A stretch of DNA of 5,976 nt from Pseudomonadota bacterium (GCA_021827445.1 JAKAVW010000199.1:1-5976), one strand, 5' to 3'; positions 1 through 5,976 are shown, numbered from the stretch's first letter. Program-made: numbers and translations. Notes: generated by a model from the sequence alone, not told the origin.

Positions 1-2022
1 GATCGCCTTGACCTGCTCCATCAGGAACGTGATGCACTCATTTTTAATGCAGCGCTGCTGAATAATCTGACCGCCGGTGTGATTGTGCTGCGCTACCCGG
101 ATCGGATCATTGAACAGGCCAATGTGCGGACGCTGGAAATCTTCGGGGCCACGGCCATGGAGACCATGGTAGGGCATTCCATGCGCAATTTCTTTCCGGA
201 TGATGCATCCTTCCAGAGAGTTGGAGAAACTGCCCGAGAAATTCTGGTACGAAGCCAAGGCATGTCACGTGATGTGCCCTACCAAAAACTCGATGGTTCT
301 CTCATCTATGTCGACATATCCGGACAAAAGCTACCCAGGAAAGAGCGTGAACCAGAGCGGATCGTTTGGACGCTGGTGGATGTAACGGAACGTCACAACC
401 TTATGGAAGAGTTGGCCAAGTACTCGCTTTCTGACCCACTGACGGCATTACCCAACCGCCGCGCCCTGGATGCCGAACTGGATCGCGCCGTGGCACGGGC
501 GGATCGGAGCGAGAAACTCTTAGCGGTATGCATGCTGGACCTGGACGGCTTCAAACCGGTCAACGATACTTACGGACATGATGCCGGAGATTATGTGCTT
601 CAGATTCTGGCCAAACGCCTGCAGAGTGTACTGCGCAGAACCGACTTTGTCGCCCGTCTGGGCGGTGACGAGTTTGTCATACTAGCGGAAGAACTGGACC
701 GCATGGATCCTCTGGAAAGCATTCTCGACAAAATCGGGGAGGCGGTCCACGCACCCATTGCCCTGGAGGACGGGCAAACGGTGCGCATTGGCCTCAGCAT
801 GGGAGTGTGCATCTATCCTTTTGTGGAGGGAGACGAATCTGACGCTCTCCTACGCCTGGCTGATCAGGCCCTCTACCAGAGCAAAGCCCACAAGACTGAC
901 CGGGAACACTTCTGGGTGCTTTTTGGCGAGGAACGGAGCGTGCTGCACACGCCCGCACAGCACCTGCTGGATGCTGGCGCCCTGGAGGTCTGGTATCAAC
1001 CGGTTCTGAGTGGCGGCAGCCGCAAAGTGGTGGGTGTGGAAGCGCTGGCACGGCTGCGGGATGACGATGGCAGAATCCTGTATCCGGCAGAGTTTTTGCC
1101 TCAGTTGTCGGTCGATGACCTGACCAATCTCAGCAGTATGGTCCTCACTCAGGCGCTGGAAGACCTGAAAAAGCTGGACAATCTGGGGTGGTCACTGTGG
1201 GTGTCTTTCAACGTCGTCCCGGAGTCATTCTGCGGGAGCTGTGTGCCCTGCCTGCAAGGCGTAATCGGCGCCAGTGGGGTGGCCCCTCAACGGATTACCC
1301 TGGAGATTCTGGAGGGCAGCGATTTTCTGGAGCGCAACGTAGCCCTGTCCGCCTTGCAGGGCATCAAAGAAATGGGCATTCGCCTGGCGCTCGATGACGT
1401 AGGCAGCGCCTACGCCTCCCTCTTACGTCTAAAAGAACTCCCTATTGACGAGATCAAACTAGATCAAGGCTTTGTCCGGTTTCTCGGGGAAAGACCGCAA
1501 GACCTGCATTTCGTCCGCACCATTCAGGATCTGGCCTCGGAGCTGCAACTGGACCTGGTAGTGGAAGGAGTGGAAACCCCAGACATTCTTGATGCCATGC
1601 TCACAACCGGTGTGCCCTATCTGCAGGGATATGCGATATCCAAGCCCTTGCCGCTGACCAGTCTGCAGCAGTTTCTCTCTGGTTATGCCATCGATACAGG
1701 CACACATCCGGCCAGTCTGTTCGGTCTTTATGCCGGCACCCTGAAATTGCATACTGCCATAAAAAATATGTTACTAATCAATTCCACACAACTTGACATT
1801 GCATCCCTGGCGGATGGTCACCAGTGTCGCGGCCATAGCGTATTACATCGTTTTGGGTATGGAGACGATAGCCATCTGGTGCAATTACATAATGCCTACC
1901 ACCTTGCCCTTGGTGCCATTGCAAGAGACACCAGTGACCATGGTTCATGGAAGGTCATGGAGTTTGCTCTGAACGAATTCCTGCAGGCTCTTCTGGGAGC
2001 CAGGCACCATCGACTCTCTTGA
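1..2022 (+). CDS. PAS-GGDEF-EAL-CZB-like cyclic-di-GMP turnover protein (5' end outside window)
   Basis: The frame is open from base 1 and 673 residues are visible. A GTG at 79 is not taken as the start because PAS-like sequence (FNAALLNNLTAGVIVLR) runs across it. Domains by visible residue: PAS about 12-130; GGDEF about 140-305, with DPLTALPNR, the metal-site LDLDGF, an intact GGDEF at 221-225 and an inhibitory RxxD site (RRTD, 212-215) five residues before it; EAL about 320-560; a His/Cys domain about 570-665. The EAL domain keeps EAL (347-349), the N of FNVVP, the E residues of LEILE, DD (465-466), the K of DEIKLD, EGVE and LQGY, so metal binding and phosphodiesterase activity look possible. 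Loop 6 is degenerate (DDVGSAYASL instead of DDFGTGYSSL). The C-terminus resembles CZB zinc-binding domains (H584, C609, H630, H634). It probably both makes and degrades c-di-GMP in the cytoplasm; which activity dominates cannot be read from sequence. It converges on the minus-strand envelope operon. Confidence 0.93.
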   Translation, partial: DRLDLLHQERDALIFNAALLNNLTAGVIVLRYPDRIIEQANVRTLEIFGATAMETMVGHSMRNFFPDDASFQRVGETAREILVRSQGMSRDVPYQKLDGSLIYVDISGQKLPRKEREPERIVWTLVDVTERHNLMEELAKYSLSDPLTALPNRRALDAELDRAVARADRSEKLLAVCMLDLDGFKPVNDTYGHDAGDYVLQILAKRLQSVLRRTDFVARLGGDEFVILAEELDRMDPLESILDKIGEAVHAPIALEDGQTVRIGLSMGVCIYPFVEGDESDALLRLADQALYQSKAHKTDREHFWVLFGEERSVLHTPAQHLLDAGALEVWYQPVLSGGSRKVVGVEALARLRDDDGRILYPAEFLPQLSVDDLTNLSSMVLTQALEDLKKLDNLGWSLWVSFNVVPESFCGSCVPCLQGVIGASGVAPQRITLEILEGSDFLERNVALSALQGIKEMGIRLALDDVGSAYASLLRLKELPIDEIKLDQGFVRFLGERPQDLHFVRTIQDLASELQLDLVVEGVETPDILDAMLTTGVPYLQGYAISKPLPLTSLQQFLSGYAIDTGTHPASLFGLYAGTLKLHTAIKNMLLINSTQLDIASLADGHQCRGHSVLHRFGYGDDSHLVQLHNAYHLALGAIARDTSDHGSWKVMEFALNEFLQALLGARHHRLS

Positions 2023-2149
2023 TTTGCGGAACCACCTTCAGCGGTCGCGCATCGGGCTGATCCGGATGATGCAGCAGCCAGCCATGGGCTACTTCAAAGA
2101 CGCCCCAAAAGCAGAGGGCGATAATAATAAGGGCCAGCCATTGTTTCAT
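1955..2149 (-). CDS. Small single-span membrane protein, family unknown (64 aa)
   Basis: I do not recognise this protein. It begins MKQWLALIIIALCFWG: a positively charged start followed by a hydrophobic segment at about residues 4-20, then a polar, proline-rich tail of about 40 residues (HHPDQPDARPLK, then VDGAWLPEEPAG). This fits an N-in membrane anchor with a periplasmic tail, or an uncleaved signal peptide. It starts 39 nt after the PBP1A stop on the same strand, and its ATG overlaps the TGA of a 10-codon mini-ORF that has a good ribosome binding site, so translational coupling is plausible. Its own upstream region offers only a weak GGGA. The last 22 codons lie opposite the 3' end of the EAL gene. 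The hydrophobic start and operon position argue that it is real, but the short length and the overlap leave doubt. A role as a small accessory to the neighbouring PBP is speculation. Confidence 0.55.
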   Translation of the reverse strand: MKQWLALIIIALCFWGVFEVAHGWLLHHPDQPDARPLKVVPQIKRVDGAWLPEEPAGIRSEQTP

Positions 2150-2178
2150 ACACGTCCCGCCTGTGGCAGCCAGATCAT
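2146..2178 (-). other. Possible 10-codon leader ORF coupled to the small membrane protein
   Basis: Just after the PBP1A stop, an ATG at 2178-2176 lies 7 nt from an AGGAG sequence and opens MIWLPQAGRV, ending in TGA at 2148-2146. That TGA overlaps the ATG of the 64-codon gene as ATGA, the classic arrangement for termination-reinitiation coupling. An in-frame ATG two codons earlier (2184) is too close to the AGGAG to be favoured. The peptide itself has no recognisable function. It may be a translational coupler or a chance ORF. Confidence 0.3.
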
Positions 2179-2185
2179 AATCATT

Positions 2186-2190
2186 CTCCT
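2186..2190 (-). promoter_or_regulatory. Strong Shine-Dalgarno AGGAG overlapping the PBP1A stop codon
   Basis: On the minus strand the PBP1A TAG stop runs into AGGAG (2190-2186). It has ideal 7-nt spacing to the ATG of the 10-codon mini-ORF but is 36 nt from the ATG of the 64-codon gene. A good ribosome site placed here implies that something downstream of PBP1A is translated. Confidence 0.5.
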
Positions 2191-4669
2191 AAAAAATATG
2201 CATCAGCGCATGGATGAAGCTCTGTATCCTGGTACTCACTGCAGGCTTTGATTTGGGCGGTAAATAGCCCGCCAGGAAATAACCGACGGGATATTTATGT
2301 CCCGGATCACGCCCCGGCGCCAAGGTTCCGGTATCCGGATTATAACGTGCGGTCACCACATCCGGTGGCTGAAAAAAACCAACATCAGGCTCAGCCTTTA
2401 ACGCCGTGTGCATGTAGCGAATCCAGATAGGCAAAGCCTGGCGAGCCCCGGCGGCCCAACTCCCCATCGTGCGATTATCGTCATACCCCACCCAGACCGA
2501 GGTGGTGATATTGGGATTAAATCCATTGAACCAGGCGTTATCCTCATGATTAGTCGTGCCTGTTTTCCCGGCCAGGTCATGGTGATGCAGAATCTGCGCC
2601 GCCACACCGGTACCCACCCGGATGACCCGTTCCATCATCCGTGTCATCAGGAAGGCCACCCCTGGCGGTATCACCGTATGCTGTGGGGGTGGCCGGTACC
2701 CCAGCGGACAATCCATCAGCGACACCTCCGTACCGTGCGCCGTCACAATCTTGCGGATCAGATAGGGATGGGGCAAAAAACCGCCGCTGGAAAACACCGA
2801 ATAGCCCCGCGCGATCTGCAATGGCGTAATGTCGCCAGAGCCCAGCACCATGGAGGGCGAGGCAGGGATCTGCTTGGCCGGAATCCCAAAACGCTCCACA
2901 TACCGTTTGGCGTAAGGAATACCCACCTGCATCAGCAGGCGTACGCTCGGCACATTATGGGAGTCGGCCAGATCTTCCCAGACCGGGAAGGGCGTGTTGG
3001 AGAAGGTGCGACTGTAGTTGGTCGGCGCATACACCTGGCCGTTACTGAGGTGGATCACCAGCGGCGTGTCGGCGACGAGGGATACCGGCGTCAGATAATG
3101 TGTCTTGCCGCTGGCCAGATAGGTCGGCGCATCAATAGCCGACGAATAAACGAAGGGCTTGAAGCCGGAGCCGGGCTGCCGATAGGCATAGAGCGCGCGA
3201 TCAAAGTGACTGGATTCATAGCTGAAACCTCCGGACAGGGCAAGAATCGCCCCCGAACGACTCGCCAGGGAGACCAGCGCACCCTGCACGCGGGGAACCT
3301 GAGTGAGCTGCCAGCCGCCATGGGGTATATCGTGCCAGACCTTCGTACCCCAGACCGAGTTGCCGGTCCCGGCGGTAGCCGCCACCACATAGCGCCGCAG
3401 CCAGATCAAATCGCCGGGCTGCAGCACCTGATTCACTGCCGTCGGTAGATTACCCCGGAGCTCCGAGCGCGCCCATGCGACATCACGCAGGGTAAGATGG
3501 ACAAGATGGCGCCCCTCGAAAGACACGGTTGCCGAGCGAACACCCGCCTTCAGTACCACCCCCCAGTGCAGGTTGGCGGGATTGTGATTCGGCAACTGAC
3601 CGGGGCGTTGGCCCTGCAAGGCTGCCTGCAGGGCGCTGCCCTGCAATTGGGCAAGGGGGCCGTGCCAAGCCTTAGGATCCATACTATCGAGGCCCATACT
3701 GTAGTTTTCCAGACCAACGGCCATATCGGCATCTGCGGCCCGCTGATCCGCCGGATCAATGCTGGTGTAAACCCGCAGGCCAGTGCGATAGGTAAAGTCC
3801 GCGCCAAAATGCTTCTGCAACCAGTTGCGGATCCATTCCGTCGCGTAGGGCGCTATATTGCTGGCCAGCGCATGGTAGTGGGCGCTGACCGGCTCAGCAA
3901 GCGCGGCCTGCTCCTGCGACCTGCTGACATAACCCAGATGCATCATGCGCCGCAACACATAGTTCCGCCGAGTTCTGGCGGATTGCGGTGAGGCGATGGG
4001 ATTAAAGTCCGAAGGCGCGGCGGGTAGTCCGGCCAGCGTCGCCATCTCCCCCAGGGTAAGCTGATCCACTGTTTTACCGTAATACGTCTCGGCTGCCGCC
4101 TGTACACCGTAAGCCCCCTCGCCCAGGTAGATCTTGTTCAGGTAGAGGTCCAGAATTTGCGGGCGGTTCAGACGCGCACCCAGTTTGTAGGCGAGGAGAA
4201 TTTCGGCGACTTTGCGGGTAATGGTTTTCTTCGGGGTCAGGTAAAAGTTGCGCGCCACCTGCTCGGTGATAGTACTCGCCCCCTGCACCGGTGCCATATG
4301 CACCAGATCGACAAAAGCTGCGCGGATAATGCCGGGAAAACTGACCGGGTAATAGATGGGATTATGACTGTAAAACTTGGAGTTTTCTGCGGCAATAAAG
4401 GCATCCTGCAGGGTTTTTGGCACCTGTTTGAGCGGCAACGCATAGCGCAACTGCGGACCCGCCACTTGCAGCAGACGACCATTGTCGGCATAAATGCGCA
4501 GCGGCTCTTGCGGGTGCCAGTTCTCCAGTTGCACCACCGGTGGCAGTTCCCGCCAGATGCGCCAGGTCCAGATGCCCACCCCGACGGCGACATTGATGCA
4601 GAGCAGCACCATGATGATAAATATCCAGAAAACCCAGCGCCGCCGCCGGGTACGCATCCCGCGCGCCAT
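2189..4669 (-). CDS. mrcA: Class A penicillin-binding protein 1A (bifunctional peptidoglycan synthase)
   Basis: Inner-membrane protein of 826 residues, within the usual PBP1A range, that polymerises lipid II (GT51) and cross-links peptides (transpeptidase). Order: short Arg-rich cytoplasmic tail; membrane segment about 11-36; GT51 about 75-250 (ENSKFYSH from E95, GASTITEQVARN from 130, RKVAE with E156, YLNKIYLG at 176-183); OB-type insert about 369-459; transpeptidase with SGFK (S501, K504), SHN (570-572) and KTGTT (702-706), all intact. The GT51 motifs are unusual: D to N after the catalytic Glu, QQ to EQ, LE to LG, and a longer loop after the motif I His. The start at 4669 is chosen because AGGGG lies 9 nt upstream and the charged tail and membrane helix follow at once. 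The same frame is open to an ATG at 4822, but that overlaps the upstream gene and adds 51 residues without family character. It follows the DacA-like gene by 52 nt and is probably co-transcribed with it. Confidence 0.93.
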   Translation of the reverse strand: MARGMRTRRRRWVFWIFIIMVLLCINVAVGVGIWTWRIWRELPPVVQLENWHPQEPLRIYADNGRLLQVAGPQLRYALPLKQVPKTLQDAFIAAENSKFYSHNPIYYPVSFPGIIRAAFVDLVHMAPVQGASTITEQVARNFYLTPKKTITRKVAEILLAYKLGARLNRPQILDLYLNKIYLGEGAYGVQAAAETYYGKTVDQLTLGEMATLAGLPAAPSDFNPIASPQSARTRRNYVLRRMMHLGYVSRSQEQAALAEPVSAHYHALASNIAPYATEWIRNWLQKHFGADFTYRTGLRVYTSIDPADQRAADADMAVGLENYSMGLDSMDPKAWHGPLAQLQGSALQAALQGQRPGQLPNHNPANLHWGVVLKAGVRSATVSFEGRHLVHLTLRDVAWARSELRGNLPTAVNQVLQPGDLIWLRRYVVAATAGTGNSVWGTKVWHDIPHGGWQLTQVPRVQGALVSLASRSGAILALSGGFSYESSHFDRALYAYRQPGSGFKPFVYSSAIDAPTYLASGKTHYLTPVSLVADTPLVIHLSNGQVYAPTNYSRTFSNTPFPVWEDLADSHNVPSVRLLMQVGIPYAKRYVERFGIPAKQIPASPSMVLGSGDITPLQIARGYSVFSSGGFLPHPYLIRKIVTAHGTEVSLMDCPLGYRPPPQHTVIPPGVAFLMTRMMERVIRVGTGVAAQILHHHDLAGKTGTTNHEDNAWFNGFNPNITTSVWVGYDDNRTMGSWAAGARQALPIWIRYMHTALKAEPDVGFFQPPDVVTARYNPDTGTLAPGRDPGHKYPVGYFLAGYLPPKSKPAVSTRIQSFIHALMHIF

Positions 4670-4678
4670 CAAAGTCAG

Positions 4679-4683
4679 CCCCT
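4679..4683 (-). promoter_or_regulatory. Ribosome binding site deciding the PBP1A start
   Basis: Minus-strand AGGGG, 9 nt upstream of the ATG at 4669. The next in-frame ATG (4657) has no comparable purine-rich site at normal spacing, so 4669 is preferred. Confidence 0.5.
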
Positions 4684-4721
4684 GATCCGCAAAAGCACGG
4701 ACATGCCCAATAACACGGGCC

Positions 4722-5891
4722 TCAGAGCCATGATTCCCCATCATGGAGCAGACGGGTGAACCATCCCGCAGGCTGCACTGCGGTTTTGGCAACCACCGGC
4801 ACGGTCTGCAGAAGATGGCCATGCCAGCTAACAGTCAGGATACCAATGGGTGCACCGGCGCGAATGGGCGCCTTAAGACTGGCGGCAGGAATAAACTGCG
4901 TATTCAGTTTGGTGCCTTGTTGCTGTTTGGGCTCAGACACGATCACCGCGCTGGTGGTCACCCCCTGCACGACTTCCGGGCTCCAGTCTCCATGATGGAT
5001 TTGCGCCACCACCTGCCCGGCCGTATACAGGGGAACATTCTGCCAGCCATCCCAGCCATAATGGAGCAGCGCACTGGCGTCGCTACCTGCCGCACTGCGC
5101 GAGGAGGCACCCATGACGACCGCCACCAGGGTGCGGCCGTCATGGGTCGCGCTGGCATCCAGATTCCAGCTGTCTTTCGCCGCCAGCCCGACACCCAGGC
5201 CGTTGATGTCCGCCCGACCAGCGAGTGGGTTGTAGTTGTACTGGGTGATATGGTTGTAGGTGTACGCGGTTTTTCCGGCCAACTGCAACACCTCAGGATG
5301 CGCCCGGATCAAATACTCCGAGAGCCGCGCCATATCCAGTGCCGTACTCGTCTGACCGGGTTGGGGCAAGCCATCGGGGTTGGTAAAGTGGGTGTGTTGC
5401 AAGCCCATAGCCCCGGCATCACGATTCATCAGGTCCACAAAACCGCTGACGCTGCCCGCCACCGTCTGGGCGATAGCGATGGCGGCATCATTACCCCCCT
5501 CAATGAGCAGACCGCTTTCCAGTTGAGCCATGGTCACCGGCATACCGGGCTGGATAAACATCCGTGAACCCTGCGCATGCCAAGCTGAGTCCGAAACCCG
5601 GATATTGGCCTGCGGCTGCACCAGCCCCTGTTTTTCCGCCTGATACAGGACGTAGGCGGTCATCAATTTGACCAGCCCGGAGGGATTGAGGGGTTTTTCG
5701 GCATGCTCCGCCATGAGCACTTGGCCGCTGTTGACGTCCAGGAGAACAGCACCTTGTATGCCCGTCAGTTGCGGTGCCGGCATGGGTGGCGGCGGGGGCA
5801 GGGTCGGTAATGGGGATAAATTCGGGGTGGCCGCATCGGCACTCCCCCATGCAATCAAGCCCACAAGGGCCAGAACTTTGGGCGACTTCAT
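4722..5891 (-). CDS. DacA/PBP5-family protein lacking all catalytic motifs (pseudo D-Ala-D-Ala carboxypeptidase)
   Basis: The 389 residues match the PBP5/DacA family in length (E. coli DacA is about 400) and along the whole chain. A signal peptide (1-20, probable cleavage after ADA) is followed by a proline-rich stretch (25-42), the peptidase fold (about 43-285, with DPxS-like, GGNDA and LVAVVMGA regions) and a beta-rich second domain. The end, AGWFTRLLHDGESWL, resembles a short form of the C-terminal amphipathic helix that anchors PBP5 to the outer face of the inner membrane. The active site is gone: the nucleophile position of SxxK is Gly (G72, with K75 kept), SxN is GGN (132-134) and KTG is GVG (233-235). 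Flanking alignment is gap-free, so this is substitution, not frameshift. Automated annotation would call it a D-alanyl-D-alanine carboxypeptidase; it is unlikely to cleave peptides or acylate with penicillin. The start at 5891 is chosen over 5969 because the signal peptide begins there and a -10 element lies between the two. It is first in the operon with PBP1A. Confidence 0.9.
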   Translation of the reverse strand: MKSPKVLALVGLIAWGSADAATPNLSPLPTLPPPPPMPAPQLTGIQGAVLLDVNSGQVLMAEHAEKPLNPSGLVKLMTAYVLYQAEKQGLVQPQANIRVSDSAWHAQGSRMFIQPGMPVTMAQLESGLLIEGGNDAAIAIAQTVAGSVSGFVDLMNRDAGAMGLQHTHFTNPDGLPQPGQTSTALDMARLSEYLIRAHPEVLQLAGKTAYTYNHITQYNYNPLAGRADINGLGVGLAAKDSWNLDASATHDGRTLVAVVMGASSRSAAGSDASALLHYGWDGWQNVPLYTAGQVVAQIHHGDWSPEVVQGVTTSAVIVSEPKQQQGTKLNTQFIPAASLKAPIRAGAPIGILTVSWHGHLLQTVPVVAKTAVQPAGWFTRLLHDGESWL

Positions 5892-5919
5892 CGTTTTCGG
5901 CGGCTCTTTAATCCGGCTA

Positions 5920-5928
5920 ATAATACCA
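5920..5928 (-). promoter_or_regulatory. Putative extended -10 promoter for the DacA-like/PBP1A operon
   Basis: Minus-strand TGG followed by TATTAT (5925-5920) matches a TGn extended -10 with five of six -10 bases. The -35 region is poor: CTGACG lies only 14 nt upstream, and at 17 nt there is CTGCTG. Transcription would start near 5913, leaving a leader of about 22 nt before the ATG at 5891. The ribosome site in that leader is weak. Confidence 0.4.
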
Positions 5929-5976
5929 CATTGGAAGTCCGTCAGCAGAGAAAAGTTCCCAGTTGACATTATCTTT

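Noticed and set aside
1793..1798. TTGACA inside the end of the c-di-GMP gene
   Set aside because: No -10-like sequence at 16-18 nt; the following bases are GC-rich coding sequence of the CZB-like domain.
1761..2200. The 10-mer aaaaaatatg occurring at 1761 and 2191
   Set aside because: Short A-rich match in two coding contexts with no extended similarity; most likely coincidence.
2191..2210. Minus-strand hairpin (ATGC/GCAT) followed by a T run at the end of PBP1A, as a terminator
   Set aside because: The stem is only about 4 bp, it lies inside the last PBP1A codons, and a ribosome site and gene follow immediately.
2408..3448. Long plus-strand open frame of 346 codons opposite PBP1A
   Set aside because: It lies wholly antisense to a gene with clear family motifs, and its product is rich in Arg, His, Gly and Pro with no recognisable domain: a shadow of codon bias.
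4670..4822. 51-residue N-terminal extension of PBP1A from an ATG at 4822
   Set aside because: It overlaps the DacA-like gene by 101 bp, has no family character, and the ATG at 4669 has a ribosome site and leads straight into the expected charged tail and membrane helix.
4743..5567. Plus-strand open frame of 274 codons opposite the DacA-like gene
   Set aside because: Antisense shadow; His/Arg/Gly-rich, with no domain resemblance and no promoter of its own. Similar shadows at 3497-3991 and 4157-4759 are rejected for the same reason.
5187..5681. Frameshift or sequencing error as the cause of the missing DacA motifs
   Set aside because: The family resemblance continues without gaps on both sides of each motif and the frame is open throughout. 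Three independent sites are changed by substitution, which one error cannot produce.
5892..5969. 26-residue N-terminal extension of the DacA-like protein from an ATG at 5969
   Set aside because: It would bury the signal peptide inside the chain and place the likely -10 element within the coding region.

Overview
The window is a compact piece of a proteobacterial chromosome with GC in the high fifties by eye. The gammaproteobacterial-type PBP1A with an inserted OB domain, the base composition and the general style of the proteins suggest an Acidithiobacillus-like acidophile. That taxonomic guess is inference from family resemblance, not something the sequence proves.

Layout. Bases 1-2022 (+) hold the 3' part of a large cyclic-di-GMP signalling gene: PAS, then GGDEF with an intact active site and I-site, then EAL with its metal ligands, then a C-terminal domain carrying the three-His/one-Cys signature of CZB zinc-binding domains. 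Its start lies left of the window. The rest of the window is read on the minus strand, from right to left. An extended -10 promoter (about 5920-5928) precedes a PBP5/DacA-family protein (4722-5891). After 52 nt comes a class A penicillin-binding protein, PBP1A type (2189-4669). After 39 nt comes a probable 64-residue single-span membrane protein (1955-2149), whose 3' end overlaps the tail of the c-di-GMP gene convergently by 68 bp. No stretch above 300 bases lacks a gene. I see no tRNA, rRNA, CRISPR array, insertion sequence or strong terminator.

How the genes fit together. The minus-strand genes look like one cell-envelope operon. The most striking point is that the DacA-family protein has lost all three active-site motifs of the penicillin-binding fold (SxxK reads GLVK, SxN reads GGN, KTG reads GVG). 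The reading frame, signal peptide and surrounding fold stay intact, so it is best described as a pseudo-carboxypeptidase. Its operon partner PBP1A keeps a complete transpeptidase site but departs from consensus at several glycosyltransferase (GT51) positions, including the residue after the catalytic Glu. A binding or regulatory role of the dead DacA-like protein on this PBP is a reasonable but untested hypothesis. The convergent c-di-GMP gene is probably a separate transcription unit.
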